Of a stretch of 64,000 nucleotides of DNA, positions 44,901-53,601 are shown piece by piece. Below the pieces are notes generated by a model. It saw nothing but the letters and a program-made list of their open reading frames with translations. It was not told where the DNA came from and searched no databases. Numbering within the stretch: the stretch's first letter is position 1; each line of letters begins with the position of its first letter. Where the stretch lies: the NCBI RefSeq assembly GCF_007754155.1, contig NZ_CP037423.1, forward strand, positions 10,040,938-10,104,937, read 5' to 3'. The position numbers and the translations under genes are program-made. The DNA is from Stieleria neptunia. GTDB taxonomy: Bacteria > Planctomycetota > Planctomycetia > Pirellulales > Pirellulaceae.

Positions 44901-47881
44901 GGCAAGGCAACCTGCGCGAAGCGTTGGATCAAACTCGCATCAATTACCGCTCGGCGGTCCGACGCAGCGATTTCCAAGGCACCGGCAACATCGTCGAAGT
45001 CTGGGCCCGCGCGGCCTTGGGGAACATCCCCCTGGATGTGCTGCAAATCGAGCTCAAACGGAATGTCGACGATGCCCAGCGGATTTGCGAAGTCAAACTC
45101 GCCTACGGTGTTTATCACTTCTACCAACACGGATACGCCGAAGCCGTCAACGCATTCACCGAAGCGGTTCAAATCGCCGAAGACGCCTCGGTCGTCAATG
45201 CCTACATCAGCCCCTGTTACGCGTGGCGCGCCACCGCACTGAGGCGATTGCTGGAAACCGAACCCGCCAAGACCGATGCGATGCGGCGGAAAAAACTCCG
45301 TGAACTCCAATCGGCCTGCCGGCAAGCCGTCCGGCTGGCCAACCGCTACACCAATGAGCTGCCCCACGCGTTGCGAGAACTCGCCGCCGTCTCGGCGTTC
45401 CAGGGCCGAACCCGCCGAGCCCTGCGGCATTTCCGCCGTTCCTTGCGGATCGCCGATCAACAAGGCGCCCGGTTGGAACAGATCCAAACCACGCTGCTGC
45501 ACGCAGAACTGGCCAAAGAAACCGGCTGGGCCGTCGACGAAGCCTTGGTCCGGGAAGCCTCCGAAGCGTTGCAGCAACTGAAAACGTCCGTCGGCTCCGT
45601 CGACGAGGATGGCTCGCTGTCGCTGGTCGATCGATTCGATTCGCTCTTGGAAGCCGGGCGCCGCATCGCGGTCGGCACGGAAATCGATGTCATCCGCGAC
45701 GAGATCATCGCCGCGGCCTCGAAACTGCTCCGTGGCGATCGGGTCCTGTTGATCCAGCCGGCGACCGAAAACGGCCCGGCGACCACCATTCCGCCCAACA
45801 CGGTCTACGATCCCGACATCGTCAAACAGACCCAGACCAAGGGCTCCGCGATCATCTGTGAATACGAACGCAGCGATCTGTGCGATGTCCGTTCCCGTCA
45901 TAGCGACCCGCATCACAACTACGGAACGTTTCTGTGCTGTCCCGTCTTGGTGCACGGAAAAATTCACTCGTACCTGTACATCGCCAACTCCTACATGATG
46001 GGAATGTTCGGCGACGACGAACTGCGGATCGCCAACTACCTGTCCTCGGCCGCGGGAGCGGCCTTTGAAAAAGCGGACGGTTTCACGCAACTGCAAGAAC
46101 TAAACCAAACGCTCGAACGCAAGGTCGCCCAACGCACCGAAACGCTGCAACTGCGGAACGAAGAAATCGAGCGGACCGCCGACCGGCTCCGCGCCACACA
46201 GGTCAACCTCCGCGAGGCGAAAGATCTTGCCGAGCATGCCAATCGCGCCAAAAGCGAATTCCTGGCACGCATGAGCCACGAAATTCGCACCCCGATCACC
46301 GCCGTCCTCGGATACACCGAACTGATGCTCCGCGGAATCGTCACCGATCCCGAAGAGCAACGACAGCACCTGGAAACGATCCATGGCAACGGAAGCCACC
46401 TGCTGCATCTCTTGAACGACATTCTGGATCTGTCCAAAATCGAAGCCGATAAAATCGAAGTCGAACAGATCAGCTGCGTGCCGGCAAAAGTCATCGGTGA
46501 GGTCATCAAATCGCTGCAAGGCAAAGCGGCGCAAAAGAACATCACGCTCGGCATCGATTCCGGATCCCAGATCCCCGAAACGATCACCAGTGACCCGACT
46601 CGACTGCGACAGATCGTGACCAACCTGATCGGCAACGCGATCAAATTCACCGACCGTGGCGGCGTCACCGTTCGGCTGTCGACCCGCTTGGATGAAACCA
46701 CCGGGCTGCCCGATCAGATCGTTGTCGCGATTCGCGATAGCGGCATCGGGATGGACGCCGATCAACTCGAGCGGATCTTTGACCCCTTCGCCCAAGCCGA
46801 CACGTCCACCACGCGCAAGTATGGCGGTACCGGTCTGGGACTGTCGATCAGCAAACGACTGGCCGAATCACTCGGCGGCGGTCTGGAAGTGGAAAGCATC
46901 CCCGGCGTCGGCAGCACGTTCACCATTCACATCGCGGCCGACACACGCCCCGGGGATCGGCTGCTGAGTGATTCGGAAGTGATCGAGCTGGCAACCGGTC
47001 GTCACGAAGCCCAATGGCAGCGCGTCGATTTGACCGGCGCGAAAGTGCTGGTCGTCGATGATGCCGAAACCAATCGCGACCTGATCCACCGCTTGCTGAC
47101 CAGTGCCGGCGCCGGCGTTCAATCCGTCGCCGACGGCCAGCAAGCCGTCGATTTCTTTCTCGACCCCAACGGCACCCTCAAGTCTCACTCGATCGATCTG
47201 GTGTTGATGGACATGCAAATGCCCGTCCTGGACGGCTATTCCGCGACGCAACAACTGGTCGGCGCCGGGCTGAAAACACCGATCGTCGCCATGACGGCCA
47301 ACTCGATGGTGGGCGACGACAGCAAATGCCGCCAAGTCGGCTGCCGAGACTACCTTTCCAAACCCATCGACTTGGATGCACTGCTGGAAATGGTCCGCAG
47401 CTGGTGCGCCGATTCGATCGTGCCACACTCCCGACACTCCGACCCACCGCAATCCACCCCAGCGGTCGACCGATCACCACCTTCACAGCCACCGACAAGC
47501 GAAACCATGTCGCCCCCGCCGATCACCGACGAATCACACGCCCCCCTGCTACCCTCGGACTGGTTGCGACAGTTCGCGATCGATCTGGTCGCCAAAGTTC
47601 ACTTCCAAATGCCGGCCATCAAGAATGCCTATGACTGCGCGGACTACGACGAGGTCGCGCGAAAACTCCATTGGATCAAAGGGTCCGGCGGAACCGTCGG
47701 ACTGAACACGCTGACGGATCTGGCCAAATCCTGTGAACAAGCGGCCAAAGCGTCCGATACCGACGCCCTGACCGAGCGGTTGGACGCCATCGAATCGTAC
47801 GTCAACCTGCTGGTCGAAGAATGCGGCGAAGAGCTGCCCAACCCGCAGGCGTCCGAAAACGCCGCGCCGCATCTGGATTGA
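41951..47881 (+). CDS. Giant pseudokinase-ATPase-GAF hybrid histidine kinase
   Basis: This 1,976-residue cytoplasmic signalling protein has, in order: a Ser/Thr-kinase-like domain (1-280), an AAA/STAND-type ATPase (Walker A SGMGKSR near 328, Walker B VMISLDDCQWMDD), a long TPR-like helical region (about 700-1200), a GAF domain (1240-1370), a coiled coil, a histidine kinase core (phospho-acceptor His1443 in MSHEIRTP; DSGIGMD and GGTGLGLSI for ATP), a receiver (Asp1754 in VLMDMQMPVLDGYS) and an HPt domain (His1907 in KLHWIKGSGG). The kinase-like part looks inactive: the catalytic loop reads HRDWRPSH instead of HRDLKPxN, SGYG replaces DFG, and no VAIK lysine is seen. The order matches the trifunctional kinase/ATPase/histidine kinase family. 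It is monocistronic. Confidence 0.93.
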   Translation: MQSAESTEYRYRTLRELPDVAGVHCWLVQDLQGEGRLVIRDLPTAMFKEGLRIRFQNEARLLSEIECDSYNSMVSYDIDDDRIRLVYRYRDGISLSRLIAQSAMSPQSTLRLACDLLQALIQIHRQGCVHRDWRPSHVILTPTGEAILSGYGPVWRANLAAGDSPIGIETVRYASPEMAGIIRHDIGPASDLYSLGLILYWALAGEPMCDATTVGDILLQHSTSDLDADRFPGDTPPQLVSMIERLTQKEPRERYQSAAAALADATAILNMIQDGDSATPVVIGRSDARSDLVDPAFVGRESQLQTLQENLTDVAAGSWRQALISCVSGMGKSRLNQEITRLATRHGFLVFQGESIHHAAAEPNAPWMQVVNQVAQFCVSHPDTRQRLRETMSDYREEVITAMPSLADVFGWTGSTLSGPDELGQGRVVAAFAALLTQLGSGDCPVMISLDDCQWMDDQSIRVLQRVARSDAPFQLLLLSARTDEGQTARVRDAAQLDHMLDLGPLDADSIRRLSESMAGVLPDEAIKVIQDFAEGSPFMAAAILRGMVESSVLVSDKERWVLDRERLENFQTTAEAGEVLAGRLENLPPKARHFLDAAAVIGSEFTLDAVVELSQIDLSESFELLADIRRHRMLWSKPDGSYAFAHDKIREAVLAHLTPDVKQRMHGRIGQYFAKTQPDRIYDLAYHFDAAGMHREALPHALNAASKARQEFSLGSARRQLEIAARAFHVTDSATRHQVEAMMSEVLMLQGEYNGAQQWLVAASKTATTEMDDAVVATRRGELAFKRGDKVQAVEFFESALTRLRQPVCRNRFQLFTNLLREITVQAVHTAVPLLVRSRTRSPDDTEQLRLRLYSNIARGYWYTRDKYYTLWAHLRGMNRGECYRPSAGLAHAYSEHAPAMTLLGWYRRGIDYAKRSLQIRKDLHDVWGQGQSRNFMSILHYSFSNYEQCIHEASQAVAILERTGDYWEVHIARYQFAASLYRQGNLREALDQTRINYRSAVRRSDFQGTGNIVEVWARAALGNIPLDVLQIELKRNVDDAQRICEVKLAYGVYHFYQHGYAEAVNAFTEAVQIAEDASVVNAYISPCYAWRATALRRLLETEPAKTDAMRRKKLRELQSACRQAVRLANRYTNELPHALRELAAVSAFQGRTRRALRHFRRSLRIADQQGARLEQIQTTLLHAELAKETGWAVDEALVREASEALQQLKTSVGSVDEDGSLSLVDRFDSLLEAGRRIAVGTEIDVIRDEIIAAASKLLRGDRVLLIQPATENGPATTIPPNTVYDPDIVKQTQTKGSAIICEYERSDLCDVRSRHSDPHHNYGTFLCCPVLVHGKIHSYLYIANSYMMGMFGDDELRIANYLSSAAGAAFEKADGFTQLQELNQTLERKVAQRTETLQLRNEEIERTADRLRATQVNLREAKDLAEHANRAKSEFLARMSHEIRTPITAVLGYTELMLRGIVTDPEEQRQHLETIHGNGSHLLHLLNDILDLSKIEADKIEVEQISCVPAKVIGEVIKSLQGKAAQKNITLGIDSGSQIPETITSDPTRLRQIVTNLIGNAIKFTDRGGVTVRLSTRLDETTGLPDQIVVAIRDSGIGMDADQLERIFDPFAQADTSTTRKYGGTGLGLSISKRLAESLGGGLEVESIPGVGSTFTIHIAADTRPGDRLLSDSEVIELATGRHEAQWQRVDLTGAKVLVVDDAETNRDLIHRLLTSAGAGVQSVADGQQAVDFFLDPNGTLKSHSIDLVLMDMQMPVLDGYSATQQLVGAGLKTPIVAMTANSMVGDDSKCRQVGCRDYLSKPIDLDALLEMVRSWCADSIVPHSRHSDPPQSTPAVDRSPPSQPPTSETMSPPPITDESHAPLLPSDWLRQFAIDLVAKVHFQMPAIKNAYDCADYDEVARKLHWIKGSGGTVGLNTLTDLAKSCEQAAKASDTDALTERLDAIESYVNLLVEECGEELPNPQASENAAPHLD

Positions 47882-47896
47882 GTGACCCTTTGACGG

Positions 47897-49207
47897 CTAC
47901 TTCATCCGCGCCCGCTGAAAGCTCAGTGAAAACTGGTGGGCGTTGACCGAATGCCAACCGTCATCAAAGTCGCCCCCCATGAAGCCACTGGTATCGACCG
48001 ATTGGGTCGGCCCGAACGACCACTGATACGCCGCATCCACGGCGATCCCCCGCCAGGAGCATCCATAGCCGAACGACAACGCATGCTCCAGAATCGTTTG
48101 AATGTAGGGCGTGACCGTGGCGTCCGGAATCGGGTTGCGGTGGTAGGCATATCCGACGCGAATCACACGGTCGTCACGGAGCTGCTGTTCGATCCCGAAT
48201 CGCAGCGACACCGTGTCGCGCCAGTCGAGTGGAAACGATTCCAACAACGTCGGGGCGACGATCTGGTAGACCGGATTGAGGGGGTCTTTCAGCGAGAGAT
48301 CAAAGTGGTCGTAGGCGCTCGACCAGTCGTACCAAATCGCGTCCGCGGAATACGTTCGCCGCCGGTCGGTGCGGTGCGACAGGCCGACTCCTAGCGAACG
48401 CGGCCATTTGACATCCAACATCGAATCGTATCGAGACGCGCCCAGTCCCGGAATCTCGACCACCGTCGTTCCATCGAGTTCCATGGTGGTTTCGTGTTGA
48501 TAATTGACACCGACGGTGGTGCGATCATTCAAGTCGTATTGCATCCCGATCGACCAACTCATCCCCGCACCGGTACCCTGCAAATCCATCCGCGTCGGAG
48601 TTCCGGCAAACGCGTTGGGACCCTGCAGCGTGTACGGTCCCTCCAGCTCGATGTGATTGATCGCCGCACCCAGCGTGGTCCCGATCGACAGCCGCTCGGT
48701 CAACTTGACCGAGAGGGTGGGCAGCAGACGGGCCAGGGCGCCGATGGATTTGTAGTGCTGCGGTCCGGAAAAGGGAGCCGGGCCATTCATCATGTATTCG
48801 GCGGCAAACCCGGCGTGCGAAAACGCGCCGAAACCGATCGTGATGTGCTCATCCAACTTCTTGGCGATCGCGAACTCGCCGATCGGAAACGGATTGTCGA
48901 TGTCACCGACGCGTGAATTGTCCGCGTCATCGTATTCCAAATCGGTCAACAACAAGTGCCCGCCGAACTCCAGCAAACAATCCGCTTCGTTTCGAACCAA
49001 CCCCGCGGGGTTGTCCAGCATCACGTGCGCGTTGTCGCTCATGGCGAGATTGGTTCCGCCGCGCCCAATGCTGCGGGCGCTCACCCCGTCGCGGATCGTG
49101 CCGTCGGCCACGGCGACCGAACACATGACCAGACTGGCAAGCGTCGCCATGCCAGCCGTCCATCTTGATCGATCCATCGTCCTGCGTCCCGCGGTTAGCA
49201 GCCCCAT
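47897..49207 (-). CDS. FadL/OmpP1-family outer membrane transport protein
   Basis: This 436-residue protein has a signal peptide ending near AVADG and the FadL family start, in which the mature N-terminus (SARSIGRGGTNLAMSDNAHVMLDNPAG) forms the plug. Repeated amphipathic strands follow, such as ITIGFGAFSHAGF and TTVGVNYQHETTMEL, and the last strand ends in an aromatic-containing FSLSFQRARMK. FadL proteins pass hydrophobic molecules such as fatty acids or aromatic compounds across the outer membrane. An AAAGGA site six bases before 49207 supports this start. It is convergent with the giant kinase gene (15 bases between stops). Confidence 0.9.
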   Translation of the reverse strand: MGLLTAGRRTMDRSRWTAGMATLASLVMCSVAVADGTIRDGVSARSIGRGGTNLAMSDNAHVMLDNPAGLVRNEADCLLEFGGHLLLTDLEYDDADNSRVGDIDNPFPIGEFAIAKKLDEHITIGFGAFSHAGFAAEYMMNGPAPFSGPQHYKSIGALARLLPTLSVKLTERLSIGTTLGAAINHIELEGPYTLQGPNAFAGTPTRMDLQGTGAGMSWSIGMQYDLNDRTTVGVNYQHETTMELDGTTVVEIPGLGASRYDSMLDVKWPRSLGVGLSHRTDRRRTYSADAIWYDWSSAYDHFDLSLKDPLNPVYQIVAPTLLESFPLDWRDTVSLRFGIEQQLRDDRVIRVGYAYHRNPIPDATVTPYIQTILEHALSFGYGCSWRGIAVDAAYQWSFGPTQSVDTSGFMGGDFDDGWHSVNAHQFSLSFQRARMK

Positions 49208-49407
49208 AGCTCATCCTTTCCCATATTAGGGGTTTTTCGGGTCATCGCTTGACCCGACGTGAACAAAGGTCGCCGCGGAGGGAACTCCCTCACACGCCAC
49301 GCAGTGGACCCCCGTTGCTTTGACCTAGTTTTACCTGAAGAGTCGTGGCACCGATCACGACAACGCGCCCAGATGGCTCAGTGGTTTCCGACTACCGGTA
49401 GAATTGA

Positions 49408-49905
49408 ATGTTCGACGGCCGACAACAAATCGTTAATAGCAAGATCCTGGTCATCGACGATGAACAGATCATCATCGATGTGATCACCGCTCACCTGAAC
49501 GTCGCCGGGTTTTGGAACGTGGTCGGAATCAGCGATTCGATCGACGCCGTGCAGCGAATGAAACAGGAAAACCCCGACATGGTGCTGTTGGACATCTCCA
49601 TGCCGGACGTCAGCGGAAACTATTTGATCCAGATCGCCCGCGCCGACCCGAACCTGAAAACGGTCCCGCTGATCGTCGTCACGGCCAGTGACTCCGAAGA
49701 AACGCATCGGCGAGCGCTCGAACTGGGCGCCGACGAAGTGCTGACCAAACCTTTGCAACCCGGGATCCTGGTCGGGCGCGTCGAAAACGCACTGAGCCAA
49801 AAACTGGCGCTCGATGTCTCCGCCCTGAATCAACGCCAGGCGCGCTGCAAACCGGTCAATGAGAAATACAACGAGCTGCGCGGTCTGGGCGGCCGCCTCT
49901 CCTGA
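49408..49905 (+). CDS. Single-domain response regulator with C-terminal extension
   Basis: This 165-residue protein is a CheY-like receiver: acidic pocket VIDDEQ, phospho-acceptor Asp in MVLLDISMPDVSG, Thr in VVTASDSEE and Lys in VLTKPLQPG. About 40 residues of basic, probably helical tail follow the domain; no DNA-binding domain is present. It may act through protein contact. The nearest histidine kinase is the giant hybrid protein 1.5 kb away, but no direct link is visible. Confidence 0.92.
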   Translation: MFDGRQQIVNSKILVIDDEQIIIDVITAHLNVAGFWNVVGISDSIDAVQRMKQENPDMVLLDISMPDVSGNYLIQIARADPNLKTVPLIVVTASDSEETHRRALELGADEVLTKPLQPGILVGRVENALSQKLALDVSALNQRQARCKPVNEKYNELRGLGGRLS

Positions 49906-49943
49906 GCGGTCTCGGCCGCGTGTCGCGACCTAAATCCCGTAAC

Positions 49944-52472
49944 TCACAGAACCGCCAACGGGTTCCGTTTCGATTCCAGCGTCCCACGCGTCACGCCCAT
50001 CCGGTTGGTCGCGCCGAGCGTCTTCCAAACCTGCTCGGCCGTCAAACGACCACTCAACAGATCGCGGTACAACGAAACCGTCTTGATCACTTCCGCGGGT
50101 GACTCTTCGAGCAGCTCCAATCGGAACCAGCGGATTCCCTGCTCCATTAACCTGCCGGCCGTTTCCGCACCGCTTTGCGGCGTGGCGTTGTAAAGGGTGT
50201 TGCGACAGGCGACGTCCGCCTGCAGCGTGTGCTCGGCGCCCACCCGATCGCGCAACTGCACCGCGTGGTCATCGCAGGGCCGCCCACAATTGGTCTTGTT
50301 CGTCCCCGGCGAAAGCACCGAACAAAACACACAATGCTCCATGTGGAACATCGGAATGTGTTGATGCAACACGACCTCCATCCAATCCGGCGGCACCGAA
50401 TCGATCAGATCAGCCAGTTGATCGCAGTTCAAATCATACGACGCCGTCACCCGGCGCGCTCCCAGCGAGCGAATCCACTGGGCCGATCGATGGTTGGCGA
50501 CGTTCAACGAAAAATCGGCGATCGTCGGTATCGTGGAAGGTCGAAAAAACTCCAGCGCCGCGAGGTTTCGCGCCAAAATGAAATCCGGTCGGTGACGCGA
50601 CAACACTCGCAACAATCCCATCTCCGCCGGCTTTTGCATTCGCACCGTCGCGATTCCAAATGGGATCGATTCCGCCGCGACGATTTCCGACACCCTGGCG
50701 TATTGCCGGACGTCATGAAAGTCGACGTAGATCAGATCGACCGCCGCTTCGGTTGCCGCCTTCACCTGCTCCAACGATCGACACAAGACAGAGATCTGGG
50801 GTGATTCCACGGGCAGATCGTCGGACCGAATCGGTTCCAACATCGCCTCACCGGCCGCCACGCGAATCGATCGCTGCGGCGGTTGTTCGATTCGCCGGGC
50901 CAGTTGTTCCATCACACGTCGACGCAGCTCGTTGATCAGACTGGCCGGTACCATCGGCTGCCCGCTGATCACCGCATCAAGGGTTCGCATCCGAAATGCC
51001 GTGGCACCGAGACGCGACAATTTTTCGGCCAGCATCGATTCGGTCGCGGGGTGCTTGTTCGCCCGCTCGAGCGCAACGTCGGAACAAACCGTTTCGGTCA
51101 ACCGGGCAACATCGGACAACGTTGCCGTCACCCGCAACGGCGCACCGGTTTCCGCGACGACGGTGAAATCGATGTCACGACGCGTCACCGGATCGGCGAC
51201 ATTAAAAGACGCTCGCAGTCGTCGATTCAATTTGGGGTCATCATTCTTGAACACCGAACCGCCATCAGAGATCTTGGACCAATCGATCTCGCCGCGACCG
51301 AATCCGATCCAAGCCGTCTGGCCGGAACGCATCGTTTTCTGTTTCTCACCGCGGTCGTTGTGCAACGAATACACCCGCCCGCCCTGCATCGCCTGGTCGC
51401 TGCCATCGGTTTCGGTTGACTCGATGCCCAGCCCATCACCGAGTGAAACGTCGGCCGCCAATCGCGTCCGGATCCGGTCGCCTTCGAACCGCTGCACCCG
51501 TCCGAGCAAGATGCCGCGCTTGGCACTGTGGCGGCCGGGCACCAATCGCTTGTGATCGTTGCCTTCCAACCAACCCGGTGTGAAACCACGCGAAAACGAA
51601 AGCTCCATCTCTTGCTTGGCCTTGTCGCTGACCGTGACGCGTCCCTCCGCGACGGCTTGATCGATCGAACGGCGATAATGTTTGGTCAGATTGGCGACGT
51701 ATTCCGGAGTCTTCAAGCGGCCTTCGATCTTCAACGATGCGATGCCGGCTTGCATCAGCGCGACGATCGAATCGTAGCCGGCCAGGTCCTGGGGGCTGAG
51801 CAAGTACCGCACGTCGTCCAGCTCCACGTCTTGGCCGTCGCAAATCACTTCATACGGCAATCGGCACGCTTGGGCGCACTGCCCGCGATTGGCGCTGCGA
51901 CCGCCCAACGATTCGCTGGTCAAGCACTGGCCGGAGTAGGCGACACAGAGCGCCCCGTGAATGAAGACTTCCAACGGCATCTCCGTCGCCGCGGCGATCT
52001 TGCTGATTTCGGCGACCGACAATTCCCGCGCCAACACCACCCGAGCGAGTCCCAACTGAGACGCCACCGCGATCGTCTCGGCGCTGGTCAGACTCATTTG
52101 CGTGCTGGCGTGAATTTCCAACTCGCCACACATCTCGCGGACCAACCGGGCGACGCCAAAATCTTGCACCAGCACCGCATCGACGCCGCTCTCGGCGATC
52201 CGCTCGATCACCGGAACCAGTCGCGGCAATTCCGACGGAAACACCAACGTGTTCATCGTCGTGTAACCACGCACGCCACGGCTGCGAAGCAGCTTCATCA
52301 ATTCGGGCAGATCATCCAGATGAAAATTCTTCGCCCGATGGCGGGCGTTGAACCCGCAATCGAGACCGAAATAGATCGCGTCGGCCCCGTTTTCGATCGC
52401 CGCCCGCGCGCAGTCCCAGTCCCCCGCCGGGGCGAGCAATTCAGGCGGGACGGGTGGGGAATCTGAACTCAT
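49944..52472 (-). CDS. U32 peptidase-family protein (RlhA/TrhP-like RNA hydroxylation family)
   Basis: This 842-residue protein has the full U32 N-terminal barrel (LLAPAGDWDCARAAIENGADAIYFG), the family signature EVFIHGALC, and a conserved Cys cluster (CVAYSGQCLTS ... NRGQCAQACRLPY). A middle DUF3656-like part and a second barrel-like half follow (VAAESIPFGIATVRMQKPAE, HQHIPMFHMEHCVFC with more Cys). Long U32 proteins such as RlhA add a hydroxyl to 23S rRNA, and TrhP to tRNA, using prephenate; older names call them collagenases. Length is greater than E. coli RlhA, mainly at the C-terminus. It stands alone; the gene is convergent with the response regulator. Confidence 0.87.
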   Translation of the reverse strand: MSSDSPPVPPELLAPAGDWDCARAAIENGADAIYFGLDCGFNARHRAKNFHLDDLPELMKLLRSRGVRGYTTMNTLVFPSELPRLVPVIERIAESGVDAVLVQDFGVARLVREMCGELEIHASTQMSLTSAETIAVASQLGLARVVLARELSVAEISKIAAATEMPLEVFIHGALCVAYSGQCLTSESLGGRSANRGQCAQACRLPYEVICDGQDVELDDVRYLLSPQDLAGYDSIVALMQAGIASLKIEGRLKTPEYVANLTKHYRRSIDQAVAEGRVTVSDKAKQEMELSFSRGFTPGWLEGNDHKRLVPGRHSAKRGILLGRVQRFEGDRIRTRLAADVSLGDGLGIESTETDGSDQAMQGGRVYSLHNDRGEKQKTMRSGQTAWIGFGRGEIDWSKISDGGSVFKNDDPKLNRRLRASFNVADPVTRRDIDFTVVAETGAPLRVTATLSDVARLTETVCSDVALERANKHPATESMLAEKLSRLGATAFRMRTLDAVISGQPMVPASLINELRRRVMEQLARRIEQPPQRSIRVAAGEAMLEPIRSDDLPVESPQISVLCRSLEQVKAATEAAVDLIYVDFHDVRQYARVSEIVAAESIPFGIATVRMQKPAEMGLLRVLSRHRPDFILARNLAALEFFRPSTIPTIADFSLNVANHRSAQWIRSLGARRVTASYDLNCDQLADLIDSVPPDWMEVVLHQHIPMFHMEHCVFCSVLSPGTNKTNCGRPCDDHAVQLRDRVGAEHTLQADVACRNTLYNATPQSGAETAGRLMEQGIRWFRLELLEESPAEVIKTVSLYRDLLSGRLTAEQVWKTLGATNRMGVTRGTLESKRNPLAVL

Positions 52473-52630
52473 GTGAAAAAGTATGGCGCAGGCGTCAACG
52501 AATGCGAAGGGGCAATCTCAAACGTTCCCCTCCCGGCGAGGTCGTGTAGATTCCAAAGCCACACTCCTGGGGGACGTCGATTCGTTTCCTGCAGGATTTG
52601 GCAACCGATTTCAATTCTCTCCCTCTGGGG

Positions 52631-52944
52631 GTTCTTCGCGGATTTTAGTGGCTGCTCTCGGATACTCGGGGAAGGTTTTTTGAGGGATGACTGCGATGTC
52701 CGATGGTTCTGTTCGGTCTGATGGCGAAGCCAGCTGTAGCGGAGACGGGCTCTGCGGAGGAGCAACCCGCCTAGGAATCACCTGCTCTGCGATGCGGCGA
52801 AGGTGCTTGGTGCCCTCCACCGGCCCGCGCCAACGGAGGGGCGTTTGAACCGAGCGGTTGTCGTCCAACACCCATTCGGACATCGCAGCAATGCCTCAAA
52901 AAACCTCGGTCCTGAGTGATTAGCCATTAAAATCCACGAAGAAC
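52631..52944. repeat. Foldback element, copy 2
   Basis: Ends GTTCTTCGCGGATTTTAGTG and CATTAAAATCCACGAAGAAC pair as in copy 1 (37097-37317), and the inner GACTGCGATGTCCGAT/ATTCGGACATCGCAGCAAT segments are also shared. The centre is longer and different. No gene is seen between 52473 and 53135. Confidence 0.8.
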
Positions 52945-52945
52945 C

Positions 52946-52993
52946 TCCTCTGGGAGAGAGGGCGTTTGCGCAGCAAGCAAACGCCAGAGAGGG
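52946..52993 (+). repeat. Dispersed hairpin element (GGCGTTTGC/GCAAACGCC), second copy
   Basis: TCCTCTGGGAGAGAGGGCG, then GTTTGCGCAGCAAGCAAACG and CCAGAGAGGG nearly match 3466-3518. It directly abuts the foldback element. Confidence 0.7.
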
Positions 52994-53135
52994 CCGGCGG
53001 CTCGCGAAAGCCTTCGCGACTTCCGCTGCGCCGCAATTCGGCGATACTGAACCTCCATCAACAGCCACGCGCCGCCGTTTTCCGGCGCCCGAACTCCTTG
53101 CAACGAACGCCCCCATCGACGAGAGCCGATCTGAC

Positions 53136-53549
53136 GTGACCGAAACCGCAAAGTACCCCGTCTCCTGGCTGACTTGGTTCCTGTGGCTCGTCGGCGTCGT
53201 TTCACAGTTGGCATTCGTGGCCGCCGTGATGCCGGAATCCTGGATCGTCGAAATCACGGACCAACTGCGACTCGAACCCTTCCCCGATACGCCGCTGGCC
53301 TTTTATCTCGCCCGGCATCTGTCACTGCTGTACGGATTCATCGGGATCGCCTTGATCGTGGTCTCCTATCGGATCACAGCATTTCGCGCATTCATCGGTG
53401 CGCTTGCAATCGGCATCATCGCCTTCGGCCTCTTACAAGGGCTGATCGATTTCCAATCCGGCATGCCGGTCTGGTGGACCGCCGGAGAATCCGTCAGCAC
53501 GATCATCGGAGGCGGTTTGATGTTTTGGTTGCACCGCCGTTGCGGATGA
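53136..53549 (+). CDS. Small four-helix membrane protein, unknown
   Basis: This 137-residue protein is read from a GTG start. It has four hydrophobic helices (about residues 10-30, 57-78, 84-101 and 117-132), with a short soluble loop after the first. No conserved motif was recognised; the layout is like DoxX or DUF4345-type small membrane proteins. It is convergent with the octahaem cytochrome gene, 52 bases away. Confidence 0.65.
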   Translation: MTETAKYPVSWLTWFLWLVGVVSQLAFVAAVMPESWIVEITDQLRLEPFPDTPLAFYLARHLSLLYGFIGIALIVVSYRITAFRAFIGALAIGIIAFGLLQGLIDFQSGMPVWWTAGESVSTIIGGGLMFWLHRRCG

Positions 53550-53601
53550 TTTCCACCGTTCGAAACCAATCACGAGCTACCGTTTCGACTGGCGCTGGCG
53601 T

